A DNA stretch of 8,199 bases from CAVSWN01 sp046728115 (GTDB lineage: Bacteria > Acidobacteriota > Vicinamibacteria > Vicinamibacterales > CAVVIG01): NCBI GenBank assembly GCA_046728115.1, contig JBKPDW010000594.1, forward strand, positions 1 through 8,199, given 5' to 3'. The position numbers and the translations under genes were made by a program. Below the pieces are notes generated by a model. That model saw only the letters and a list, made by a program, of their open reading frames with translations. It was not told where the DNA came from and made no database searches. Below are positions 1 to 6,861 of the stretch, in pieces (position 1 is the stretch's first letter; every line of letters begins with the position of its first letter).

Positions 1-1
1 G

Positions 2-154
2 CTCAATCGCGATTCGGCCGCGCGCGCCGAGGGCGCCCAACGCACGCGCGACTACAGCAGCGGCCGCACCAGCGCAGGCAGCTATCGTGGGGGCGGGGGC
101 GGGGGCGGGGGCGGCGCCCGCGCCAGCCGAGGCGGCGGAGGCCGTCGGCGGTAG
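2..154 (+). CDS. C-terminal end of a Gly/Arg-rich protein, probably DUF3300-like (5' end outside window)
   Basis: This reading frame is open from the left edge and stops with TAG at 152-154, giving the last 50 residues of a protein. The visible part starts LNRDSAARAEGAQRTRDYSS, continues through a run of nine glycines, and ends in a Gly-rich stretch followed by three arginines. From memory of the family, DUF3300 proteins of Proteobacteria and Acidobacteriota end in just this way (an 'RD..ARA.GAQRT..YS' segment, then Gly-rich, then RRR), but the diagnostic domain lies outside the window. The glycine run is encoded by a GGGGGC hexanucleotide repeat. The gene ends 7 bases before the stop codon of the converging membrane-protein relic. 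Function is unknown; any other Gly/Arg-tailed protein remains possible. Confidence 0.55.
   Translation, partial: LNRDSAARAEGAQRTRDYSSGRTSAGSYRGGGGGGGGGARASRGGGGRRR
89..112 (+). repeat. GGGGGC hexanucleotide tandem repeat, four units
   Basis: Four perfect tandem copies of GGGGGC lie inside the coding tail of the upstream gene and encode eight glycines as GGG GGC pairs. The unit is 6 bases, so a change in copy number would alter tract length by two glycines without shifting the frame. The four G5 runs separated by single C bases also fit the pattern of an intramolecular G-quadruplex on the + strand. Confidence 0.9.
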
Positions 155-161
155 GGATCGG

Positions 162-455
162 TCAGACTGCAACCAGCGACTTGATGCCGCCGATGATCGG
201 CTGATCGACTGGGAACGCGAAGAGGATTAAGGGGAGCATCGGGATCGCGGACGACAGCAGGAGCGCGGCGACCTGCGACCAGCCAATCGGCAGGAGCTGC
301 ATATTGCGAACGATGCTGAAGCTGTTGCCCAGGTCGGCCATCGACTGCAGGGCCGGGGTGCCCAGGAGCGGTTCGTCGCGCGGCGCGCCGCTGCGAGACC
401 ACTTGGTGTCGAACGCCCGCGTGTAGCCCGCCGTGAACGCGCCATCGTGCGCCAA
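162..455 (-). pseudogene. 5'-truncated relic of a conserved membrane protein (C-terminal part only)
   Basis: The minus-strand frame ending in TGA at 162-164 carries the C-terminus of a conserved bacterial integral membrane protein family that I recognise by pattern only: an 'YTRAFDTKW..GAP.DEPLLGT' segment, then LQSMADLGNSFSIVRNM, then one hydrophobic segment (VAALLLSSAIPMLPLILFAF, about positions 213-272) and a short tail. In relatives this follows several transmembrane helices. Here recognisable similarity stops near 455. The frame stays open to an ATG at 692, but codons between about 455 and 692 encode a polar, Arg/Pro-rich peptide with no membrane helices and run across the spacer that serves the next gene on the other strand. 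I therefore read it as a relic that has lost its 5' part. No promoter or ribosome binding site is evident for it. A short functional remnant cannot be excluded. Confidence 0.6.
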
Positions 456-569
456 TTCGGTATCGCAGCCTGGAGGTCGGATCGGAATCCCACGTAGACC
501 GAGGCTACCGTGAAAGGTGGGCCTCGACTTGCCGTCAGCGCGTCCGGTGTATCCGAGATTACGGAGCGA

Positions 570-585
570 CTCCAGTGGACTGGAG
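570..585. repeat. Perfect inverted repeat CTCCAGT-GG-ACTGGAG
   Basis: Two 7-base arms (570-576 and 579-585) are exact reverse complements around a 2-base spacer. The repeat sits 97 bases upstream of the GH63 start codon in non-coding sequence. It could be an operator half of a two-site regulatory region or a small hairpin; no known regulator consensus is recognised. Confidence 0.55.
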
Positions 586-612
586 CGGTGATCTCCATCT
601 TGGGCTCGGTTG

Positions 613-631
613 GATCGCATGGCATGCGATC
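613..631. promoter_or_regulatory. Perfect 19-bp palindrome upstream of GH63 gene, candidate operator
   Basis: GATCGCAT and ATGCGATC (613-620 and 624-631) are exact reverse complements separated by GGC. The site ends 51 bases before the hydrolase start codon, a usual place for the operator of a dimeric repressor. LacI-family regulators of sugar genes bind palindromes of about this size, but their typical central CG is absent and no such regulator lies in the window, so the assignment rests on symmetry and location only. Confidence 0.45.
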
Positions 632-670
632 TGCTCATCGTCCGGCGAAAAGAGATAAGACACTCGCTGC

Positions 671-676
671 GAGGAG
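671..676 (+). promoter_or_regulatory. Ribosome binding site of the GH63 gene
   Basis: GAGGAG lies 6 bases before the ATG at 683. It selects this start over the in-frame ATG at 707, which is preceded by no comparable purine-rich motif at the right distance. Confidence 0.75.
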
Positions 677-682
677 TCTGCG

Positions 683-3457
683 ATGGACGCAAAGGGCGGT
701 AGTGTCATGCACTCCGAAGAACGCAAGCGCTTGGAAGCCGCCAAACACAACCGCGCACCCTGGCGCCGGTGGGGTCCCTACTTGAGCGAACGCCAGTGGG
801 GCACTGTGCGCGAGGATTACAGCGTCGACGGCAACGCGTGGGAGTATTTCACGCACGACCATTCACGGTCGCGCGCGTATCACTGGGGCGAGGATGGTCT
901 GGCGGGTATCAGCGACGATCAGCAGATCCTGTGTTTCGGACTCGCGTTGTGGAACGGCCGGGACCCCATCCTGAAGGAGCGCCTCTTCGGGCTCACCAAC
1001 AGCGAAGGCAACCACGGCGAAGATGTGAAGGAGTACTACTTCTATCTGGATTCGACGCCGACGCACTCGTACATGAAATGGCTGTACAAGTATCCCCAGC
1101 GCGCTTATCCATACGACGATCTGGTCCAGACGAATCGAGAGCGTTCGCGTCAGGAGTTCGAATACGAGCTGCTCGACACTGGCGTCTTCGCCGATGACAA
1201 ATACTTCGATGTCGAGGTCGAGTACGCGAAGGCGTCACCTGAGGACCTCCTGATCCGCATTACGGCGACGAACCGCGGCATCGAGCCGGCGCCGCTGCAC
1301 GTGCTGCCCACCCTCTGGTTTCGGAACCGATGGCGCCACTGGCCCGACGCCGCCAGGCCCACGCTGCGGGGGATGTCGGGACCGGGCGGAACGCAGGTGA
1401 TCGCCGCGACTCATGCGGAGTTGGGCGAGCGCTGGCTGTTCGTCGAGGGCGAGCCGCCGCTGCTCTTTACCGAGAATGAAACCAACTTGAGCCTTCTCTT
1501 CGGACAGCCGAATGCCACACGGTATGTCAAGGACGGAATCAACGACTGCGTCGTCCACGGGCGCATTGAAGCGGTGAATGCCGAGCGCGTTGGCACGAAA
1601 GCCTCGGCCCACTATCAGACGATCGTTGAGGGTGGCAGCGCGGTTGTCTTGCGGCTTCGGCTCTCGGACAAAGGACCTCAGGCCCTTCCGGCTCCCTTCG
1701 AGCACTTCGACGCGACCGTCGACGGGCGCCACTGCGAGGCGGACGAGTTCTATCGTTCCGTGGTGCCGTCTTCGGCGAGCCCCGACGCCGCGAATGTCAT
1801 GCGTCAGGCGTTGGCGGGCATGCTGTGGAGCAAGCAGTTCTATTACCTGGATGCGAACCGCTGGCTCGAAGAGCACGGCGTGCAACCATACGCCGCGCTG
1901 CAGACCAACGCCAGGAACCGTGAATGGTCGCACATGGTGAACGCCGACGTGATCTCGATGCCCGACAAGTGGGAGTACCCGTGGTACGCGGCGTGGGACC
2001 TGGCGTTTCAAGCCGTTGCATTGTCGACGGTGGACATCGACTTCGCGAAGGATCAGCTGGACATGATGCTGAGCGAGATGTACTTGCACCCGAGCGGGCA
2101 GATGCCCGCGAACGAGTGGAATTTCTCGAGCGTCAATCCTCCGGTTCACGCGTGGGCGACGATCTTCCTGCATCGCAACGAGCAGGCGTTGCACGGCCGG
2201 GACGATGTCGACTTCTTGAAGCGATCGTTCGGGAAACTCATCGCGAACTTCACGTGGTGGGTAAACCGCAAGGACCGGTTCGGCAAGAGCATCTTCGAGG
2301 GCGGCTTTCTCGGCCTCGACAACATTGGCGTCTTCGACCGTTCGGTACCGCTCAGGACCGGCGGATATCTCGAGCAGGCTGATGGCATCGCCTGGATGGC
2401 CCTGTTCGGCCAGAACATGCTGGAGATCGCGATCGAGATCGCGTCTCACGATCGGGCGTTCGACGCGATGGCCGTGAAGTTCGTCGATCACTTTCTGATC
2501 ATCGCCAATGCGCTCAATCGTGTTGGGCAGGGCGGCATGTGGGACGAGGAAGACGGCTTCTACTACGACCTCCTGCGACTGCCCGACGGCTCCTCCACGC
2601 GGCTGAAGGTTCGATCGCTGGTCGGGCTGCTGCCTCTTTGCGCAACGACGGTCATCGAGCCCTGGCAGCGCGAGCGCGTACCGAAGATTCTGGCGCATTT
2701 TCAGGATCGAATCCGGCGCAGCCCCGCGCTGCTCCAGGGTATTCATCCGACCGGCGACGGTCGTTTGGGATTCGGGCAGCGCGGCATCATGGCCGTGGTC
2801 AATGAACAGCGTCTGCGCAGGATTCTCGAGAAGATGCTGGACGAGCGCGAGTTCCTGAGCCCGTACGGAATTCGCGCGCTTTCGCGTTTTCACGAGGAGA
2901 ACCCGTACGTGTTCGATGTCGGTGGAAGGGACCATCGGGTCCGGTACCTGCCGGCCGAATCGGACACGGCCATGTTCGGCGGCAACCTCAACTGGCGGGG
3001 GCCGATCTGGATGCCGATGAACGTGCTGCTGATCCGGGCCCTGCAGCAGTACTACTTGTACTATGGCGACTCGTTCACGATCGAATGTCCAACGGGCTCG
3101 GGCCGCCGGATGCACCTGTTCGACGTCGCCAGGGAGATTGCCGAGCGGCTGGCGCGCATTTTCCTGCACGATGAACATGGACGACGGCCCGTGTACGGTG
3201 GCGCACAGACGTTCCAGAACGATCCGCACTGGCGCGACCACCTGCTGTTCTATGAGTACTTTCACGGAGACAACGGCGCGGGTCTTGGTGCAAGCCATCA
3301 GACCGGATGGACGGGCCTCGTCGCCACCCTCATGCAGTTTTTCGGCAGGATCGAACCGAAGGAGTTCCTCGAAGTTGGAAAGGAAGACGCTCGACGATCC
3401 GCCACGGCGAGGCGACGGCAGAGAGGCGTGAAACACGAACAACGCGCTCATGTCTGA
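683..3457 (+). CDS. GH63 / MGH1-like glycoside hydrolase (putative glucosidase), 924 aa
   Basis: Predicted cytoplasmic exo-acting glycosidase of the long bacterial GH63-like group usually annotated 'glucosidase'; no signal peptide is seen. Residues about 20-350 form the N-terminal beta-rich part, opening with APWRRWGPYLSERQWGTVRE; about 370-890 form the (alpha/alpha)6-barrel. Family-typical motifs occur in order: YPWYAAWDLAF (Asp439), ANEWNFSSVNPPVHAW, GLDNIGVFDRS (Asp546 and Asp552), WRGPIWMPMN (from Trp771) and YEYFHGDNG followed by GWTGLVA (Glu858). By analogy with characterised GH63 enzymes, I infer the general acid is an Asp of the GLDNIGVFD segment and the general base is Glu858. The length of about 900 residues fits the long group, not the roughly 420-450-residue mannosylglycerate or glucosylglycerate hydrolases, so the substrate is unknown. 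The last 25 residues are a basic, low-complexity tail that the next gene's start overlaps. The start is fixed by the GAGGAG at 671-676. Family is near certain; specificity is not. Confidence 0.92.
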   Translation: MDAKGGSVMHSEERKRLEAAKHNRAPWRRWGPYLSERQWGTVREDYSVDGNAWEYFTHDHSRSRAYHWGEDGLAGISDDQQILCFGLALWNGRDPILKERLFGLTNSEGNHGEDVKEYYFYLDSTPTHSYMKWLYKYPQRAYPYDDLVQTNRERSRQEFEYELLDTGVFADDKYFDVEVEYAKASPEDLLIRITATNRGIEPAPLHVLPTLWFRNRWRHWPDAARPTLRGMSGPGGTQVIAATHAELGERWLFVEGEPPLLFTENETNLSLLFGQPNATRYVKDGINDCVVHGRIEAVNAERVGTKASAHYQTIVEGGSAVVLRLRLSDKGPQALPAPFEHFDATVDGRHCEADEFYRSVVPSSASPDAANVMRQALAGMLWSKQFYYLDANRWLEEHGVQPYAALQTNARNREWSHMVNADVISMPDKWEYPWYAAWDLAFQAVALSTVDIDFAKDQLDMMLSEMYLHPSGQMPANEWNFSSVNPPVHAWATIFLHRNEQALHGRDDVDFLKRSFGKLIANFTWWVNRKDRFGKSIFEGGFLGLDNIGVFDRSVPLRTGGYLEQADGIAWMALFGQNMLEIAIEIASHDRAFDAMAVKFVDHFLIIANALNRVGQGGMWDEEDGFYYDLLRLPDGSSTRLKVRSLVGLLPLCATTVIEPWQRERVPKILAHFQDRIRRSPALLQGIHPTGDGRLGFGQRGIMAVVNEQRLRRILEKMLDEREFLSPYGIRALSRFHEENPYVFDVGGRDHRVRYLPAESDTAMFGGNLNWRGPIWMPMNVLLIRALQQYYLYYGDSFTIECPTGSGRRMHLFDVAREIAERLARIFLHDEHGRRPVYGGAQTFQNDPHWRDHLLFYEYFHGDNGAGLGASHQTGWTGLVATLMQFFGRIEPKEFLEVGKEDARRSATARRRQRGVKHEQRAHV

Positions 3458-5132
3458 ACGTCCATATCGTGTGGCGATCGGCCGAGCTCCGTTTCGGCTC
3501 GCGTGTTGCCTCCTTGTTGTTTTTTCTGGCTCCGGCGTGCGGGCGCAGCCCATCCCGACCGCCGTCTCGCCGCCTCCGCAGGCAACTTCGCCCGAACCGC
3601 CGAAGGACCCACTTGGCCGCGGCACGCCGCGGGACACCGTTGTCGGATTCATGAGCGCGGCTCAGAAGGAAAACAACGACCTGGCTCCGCTGTACCTGAA
3701 CACCGGTCTGCGCCCGCAGGCGGCGGTCGACCTGGCGCACAAGCTTTATGTCGTTCTGGATCGGCGCCTGCCGGCCCGTCTCACCGAGTTGAGCGATCGC
3801 CCCGAAGGGTCCCTGGCCAACCCGCTCAAGCCCGATCAGGACGTCGTTGGGACGATCAGCACCGCAAGTGGGCCGCTGGACATCGTTGTCGAACGCGTGA
3901 GTCGAGACAGGTCGGCGCCGATCTGGTTGTTCTCCCGCAAAACGCTGGACGCGATTCCGGACGTGTACGACGAAATCAATCTCGTCCCGGTCGATCGTTA
4001 TCTTCCCGGCTTTCTGACGAAACCTCGACTCGGCGGCATTCGCGTCTTCGACTGGTTGATGCTCGCCGTGGCGATTCCACTCTTCTACACATTGATGGGC
4101 CTGTTGAGCCGGGTGCTTGCTCCTGCGATCGCGCTCTGGCACCGTCGACACGGCGCACCGGAAGAACCGGCGATAGATCGCCTGCCGGGTTCGATTCGAT
4201 TGCTCCTTGTGCCGATTGCGATTCATTGGTTCATGGTGACCGTCGAGGTTCCATTCGCTGAACGGCAATTCTGGACGGTCATTCAAACCCTGCTCGCGAT
4301 CGCCGCCATCGGCTGGTTGCTGTTGCAGCTGAACGCTGCCGGCGAACGGTACGTCCACCGGCGTCTGCGGAGCACGCGCATGGGCGAGTTCGGCTCGCTG
4401 CTGCGGCTTGGACGTCGAATCGCGGACGCGGTCGTCGTCTCAGCCGGCGTGTTGATCGCCCTTCGCTATCTTGGAGCGGATCCGACCGCGGCACTCACCG
4501 GACTGGGCATCGGCGGAATCGCGGTCGCACTCGCGGCCCAGAAAACGCTCGAGAACGTGATTGGCGGCCTTTCGATCATCTTCGACAAGGCCGTGCAGGT
4601 GGGAGACTTCCTCAAAGTCGGTAAGACGATGGGGACGGTCGACTATATCGGGCTGCGATCGACTCGCATCCGAACGCTCGATCGCACCATCGTAAGTGTT
4701 CCCAATGGTCAGATCGCGGCGATGGGCATCGAGACCCTGTCGTCGCGGGACAAGTTCTGGTTTCATCATTTCGTTGGCCTCCTCTACGAGACGACTCCGG
4801 AGCAGATCCGGTCGGTCACCGATGGGATTCAACATCGGTTGGTTGGTCATCCTGCGGTCGACATCAGTTCCATTCGCGTACGCTTTCTCCGTTTCGGCGC
4901 ATCATCTCTCGATCTTGAAGTCTCCGCGTACGTTCTTGCACGCGACTGGGCACGCTTTCTGGAGATCCAGCAGGAACTGCTTCTGGCGATCATGGAGATC
5001 GTCAGGCAGGCTGGAACGAGGCTCGCTCTTCCATCGCAGATGTTACACTTCGATTGGAGCGCCTCGATGCCCGTCGAGGGGTGGGCCCGCGCGGTGCGGC
5101 CGAGCGGACTCGAAAGCCAGACCAAGATCTGA
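3450..5132 (+). CDS. MscS-family mechanosensitive ion channel with signal peptide and periplasmic N-terminal domain, 560 aa
   Basis: Inner-membrane channel of the small-conductance mechanosensitive (MscS) family, which releases solutes when membrane tension rises. Residues 1-32 look like a signal peptide (hydrophobic LACCLLVVF, predicted cleavage after VRA). Residues about 33-195 form a soluble, presumably periplasmic domain beginning with a Pro-rich linker. Five membrane segments follow at about 199-222, 249-267, 274-294, 325-343 and 346-378. The last is the pore helix with the Gly/Ala pattern GLGIGGIAVALAAQKTLEN and the family-typical continuation VIGGLSIIFDKAVQVGDF; the beta-domain segment TRIRTLDRTIVSVPNG and a cytoplasmic C-terminal domain follow. 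Five helices after an exported domain place the MscS C-terminus in the cytoplasm, as expected. At 560 residues it is about twice the length of E. coli MscS. The start overlaps the end of the GH63 gene by 8 bases and lacks a good Shine-Dalgarno, which suggests translational coupling. Confidence 0.93.
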   Translation: MSERPYRVAIGRAPFRLACCLLVVFSGSGVRAQPIPTAVSPPPQATSPEPPKDPLGRGTPRDTVVGFMSAAQKENNDLAPLYLNTGLRPQAAVDLAHKLYVVLDRRLPARLTELSDRPEGSLANPLKPDQDVVGTISTASGPLDIVVERVSRDRSAPIWLFSRKTLDAIPDVYDEINLVPVDRYLPGFLTKPRLGGIRVFDWLMLAVAIPLFYTLMGLLSRVLAPAIALWHRRHGAPEEPAIDRLPGSIRLLLVPIAIHWFMVTVEVPFAERQFWTVIQTLLAIAAIGWLLLQLNAAGERYVHRRLRSTRMGEFGSLLRLGRRIADAVVVSAGVLIALRYLGADPTAALTGLGIGGIAVALAAQKTLENVIGGLSIIFDKAVQVGDFLKVGKTMGTVDYIGLRSTRIRTLDRTIVSVPNGQIAAMGIETLSSRDKFWFHHFVGLLYETTPEQIRSVTDGIQHRLVGHPAVDISSIRVRFLRFGASSLDLEVSAYVLARDWARFLEIQQELLLAIMEIVRQAGTRLALPSQMLHFDWSASMPVEGWARAVRPSGLESQTKI

Positions 5133-5139
5133 CGCATTC

Positions 5140-5146
5140 GAGGTGG
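5140..5146 (+). promoter_or_regulatory. Ribosome binding site deciding the phosphatase start
   Basis: GAGGTGG lies 3 bases before the ATG at 5150, with its GAGG core about 6 bases away. It supports 5150 rather than the upstream in-frame ATG at 5054, which would lie inside the mscS gene and add a 32-residue basic leader unlike the family. Confidence 0.6.
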
Positions 5147-5149
5147 CGG

Positions 5150-6061
5150 ATGGCAGACGACGATCGCTCGAAGGACCTGCCTTTCCCGGATATGCCGCCG
5201 TTTCTGACGGCGGACGCCTTTTCGTCGTCTTCGACGGTGCAGGTCGATTTCGGCGGACGATCGCAACGCGGAAAGCTGCACACGGTCAACGAGGACCACT
5301 ACTTGATCGTCCGACTGGGCAGGCACCAGGAAACATTGATGACGAGCCTCCCCGACGGCGTCATCCCGAAGCGCTACGAGGAATACGGGTACGCGATGGT
5401 CGTCGCCGACGGCATGGGCGGCGCCAGCGATGGAGAAATTGCCAGTCGCGTGGCGCTCGCCACGCTCACGCATCTCGTCCTGTACTACGGAAGGTGGAGT
5501 CTCCGAATCGACGACCGGATCGCGCAGGAGATCAGGGAGCGTGTCGAGCGATTCTATAAACATGTCGATTTGGCGATGGCAGATGAGGGTCGAATCGCAA
5601 CTTCGGAGTTGCACACGTCGCTTACAGCGGCGTTTGGTGCCGGCAGGCATCTGTTCTTCGCACATGTCGGTCACTCGCGTGCGTATCTGTTCCGCGATGG
5701 TGGCCTGATGCGGTTGACTCGCGACCACACAATCGGTCGGCGCCGCTCGGCGACGGCGCCGGTCGCACCTGTCGTCAACGTGAACGTCGCGGCGCGCGAC
5801 CTGAAGCACGCCCTTACCCAGACCATCGGCATGGGAGGATCGGGGCCGCAGGTCGATCTCGAGACCTTTCAGGTCGACGACGGCGACGTCGTACTCGTGT
5901 GCACGAACGGCCTCTCCGACGTGGTCAACGAAAAGGTTCTCGCCATGGAGCTCGCGTCGGATCGATCGGCAGACGACCACTGCCAGATGCTCATGGAGAT
6001 GGCGGCGGGAAGCGAGGACGACGTAACGGCGCTCGTGGCTCGCTACCACATCCCGCAATAA
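5150..6061 (+). CDS. PP2C-family Ser/Thr protein phosphatase-like protein with altered metal-site residues, 303 aa
   Basis: Cytoplasmic PP2C (PPM) fold, the family of Mg/Mn-dependent phosphatases that reverse Ser/Thr kinase phosphorylation. Motifs in order: VDFGGRSQRGKLHTVNEDHY (Asn47-Glu48-Asp49), VVADGMGG with metal-ligand Asp87, HTSLTAAF (155-157 in place of the usual GTT), HVGHSRAYLFRDG (His175 where GDSR is usual), LTRDHT, LVCTNGLSD (Asn253 where TDG is usual) and the C-terminal EDDVTALVARY (Asp290-Asp291 where DN is usual). The first metal site is thus kept and others changed; it may be a subfamily with altered metal use, or a weak or inactive phosphatase. No transmembrane or sensor domain is present. 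It follows the mscS stop by 17 bases and probably shares its transcript. No partner kinase is visible in the window. Fold assignment is secure; catalytic activity is uncertain. Confidence 0.88.
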   Translation: MADDDRSKDLPFPDMPPFLTADAFSSSSTVQVDFGGRSQRGKLHTVNEDHYLIVRLGRHQETLMTSLPDGVIPKRYEEYGYAMVVADGMGGASDGEIASRVALATLTHLVLYYGRWSLRIDDRIAQEIRERVERFYKHVDLAMADEGRIATSELHTSLTAAFGAGRHLFFAHVGHSRAYLFRDGGLMRLTRDHTIGRRRSATAPVAPVVNVNVAARDLKHALTQTIGMGGSGPQVDLETFQVDDGDVVLVCTNGLSDVVNEKVLAMELASDRSADDHCQMLMEMAAGSEDDVTALVARYHIPQ

Positions 6062-6174
6062 CGTCATCACTCTCAAACCGGCGAAACGCCTCGCACTTTT
6101 TCGGCTCAGGTCTGTCAGGTTTCACAGGTGGGGGTGTGGGGACCTGCTCGTATTATCACCAACGCTTCAGTCCG
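6062..6174. other. Gap with three CAGGT repeats at 9-bp spacing
   Basis: This 113-base gap between the phosphatase gene and the broken regulator contains CAGGT at 6107-6111, 6116-6120 and 6125-6129, exactly 9 bases apart, followed by a G-rich stretch. A TATTAT at 6151-6156 resembles a -10 box but has no -35 at the proper distance. A 4-bp stem (GGCG-AAA-CGCC, 6080-6090) followed by T5 at 6097-6101 is too weak to call a terminator. Confidence 0.5.
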
Positions 6175-6861
6175 ATGACCCTCGTCACTTCAATCGAGCC
6201 CCTGGCCTTAGACCGGCTTGTCGCGGATCTCACAAGCCGTTTCGTGAATGTGAAATTCCACCGGGTTGACGAGACGATTGTCGACAGTTTGCGTCAGATT
6301 GCCGAGATGCTCGATCTCGATCAAGCGACCTGGTGGCGTGTGACGGCCAGCTCAGCTGATGCGGAGGCTACGCATTCGTGGACTCGACCAGGGTGCCGTG
6401 GCGTTGAGTCCGGCGAATTGGCGAGCAAGCGGGTTCCATGGCTTCTTTCGATGGCACAGATGGGTGAGCCCGTAACGTTCAGCAGCGTCGAGGATTTGCC
6501 CGGCGCGCTGGAGGTTGAGGACTTCCGCCGATCTGGCGTCAAGTCGACCGCGGTTCTGCCCTTCGCGATGAGCGACGACGTGAAGAGGATCATCAGCTTC
6601 AGCACGCTTCGGGTTGCGCGAGAGTGGCCCGCGGAACTCGTCGACTGGCTTCGAATCGTGGCGGCTGTGTTCGGGCAGGCGCTGGCGCGGAAGGATAGTG
6701 AAGACAGGCTGCAAGAAGCGCTGGCGAACGTGCATCCCATCGATCCGGTGTGGTCTGGTCGTTCATCGAGGAGCTCTCCGATTCGTTCGGCAAGCCGATC
6801 GATTCGATCTCCAAAGACAGTCTCGCGGCGCTGCAGCGCTATTCGTGGCCGGGGAATGTGA
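6175..6861 (+). pseudogene. 5' part of a disrupted sigma-54-dependent regulator: GAF domain piece
   Basis: The frame starts at ATG 6175 (MTLVTSIEPLALDRLVADL) and reads 228 codons. Residues about 8-172 resemble the GAF sensor domain that precedes the AAA+ module in many acidobacterial and deltaproteobacterial sigma-54 regulators: FERL-type first helix, THSWTRPG, PWLLSMAQMGEPV, DFRRSGVKSTAVLPF, FSTLRVAREWPAELV. Residues 165-186 form the helical linker that normally leads to the ATPase. At about 6727 (EALANV) the AAA+ core should begin, but after HPIDPVWS the frame runs into an Arg/Ser-rich out-of-frame tail to TGA at 6859. No good ribosome binding site precedes the ATG; a GTG at 6136 is a poorer alternative. 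A GAF-only product could still be made. Ligand unknown. Confidence 0.7.

Larger units (their letters stand above)
456..682. other. Spacer between membrane-protein relic and GH63 gene
   Basis: About 228 bases with no convincing gene. It holds two perfect inverted repeats (570-585 and 613-631), a weak -10-like GATAAG at 654-659 without a clear -35 partner, and the ribosome binding site of the downstream hydrolase. Short open frames cross it on both strands, but their products resemble no family I know. Confidence 0.6.

Noticed and set aside
1235..3652. 805-codon open frame on the minus strand opposite the GH63 gene
   Set aside because: It mirrors a strongly family-conserved + strand gene. Long antisense frames are common in GC-rich codon usage, its product is Arg/Pro-rich with no recognisable domain, and it has no own context.
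3330..4358. 342-codon minus-strand frame across the hydrolase/channel junction
   Set aside because: Antisense to two well-supported genes; no recognisable protein features.
5054..5149. Upstream ATG as the start of the phosphatase
   Set aside because: It would lie inside mscS and add a basic, non-conserved leader; the ATG at 5150 has a purine-rich ribosome binding site and follows the mscS stop directly.
4847..6076. 409-codon minus-strand frame opposite the phosphatase gene
   Set aside because: Arg/His-rich composition without motifs; a shadow of the PP2C coding frame, whose motifs are clear.
6080..6101. Possible rho-independent terminator after the phosphatase gene
   Set aside because: The stem is only 4 bp (GGCG/CGCC) and the T5 tract starts 6 bases after it, too weak for a confident call.
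6131..6147. Possible sigma-54 promoter (GG...GC) before the broken regulator
   Set aside because: No GG/GC pair with the required 10-base gap combines with the rest of the TGGCAC-N5-TTGC consensus; the G-run makes chance matches easy.
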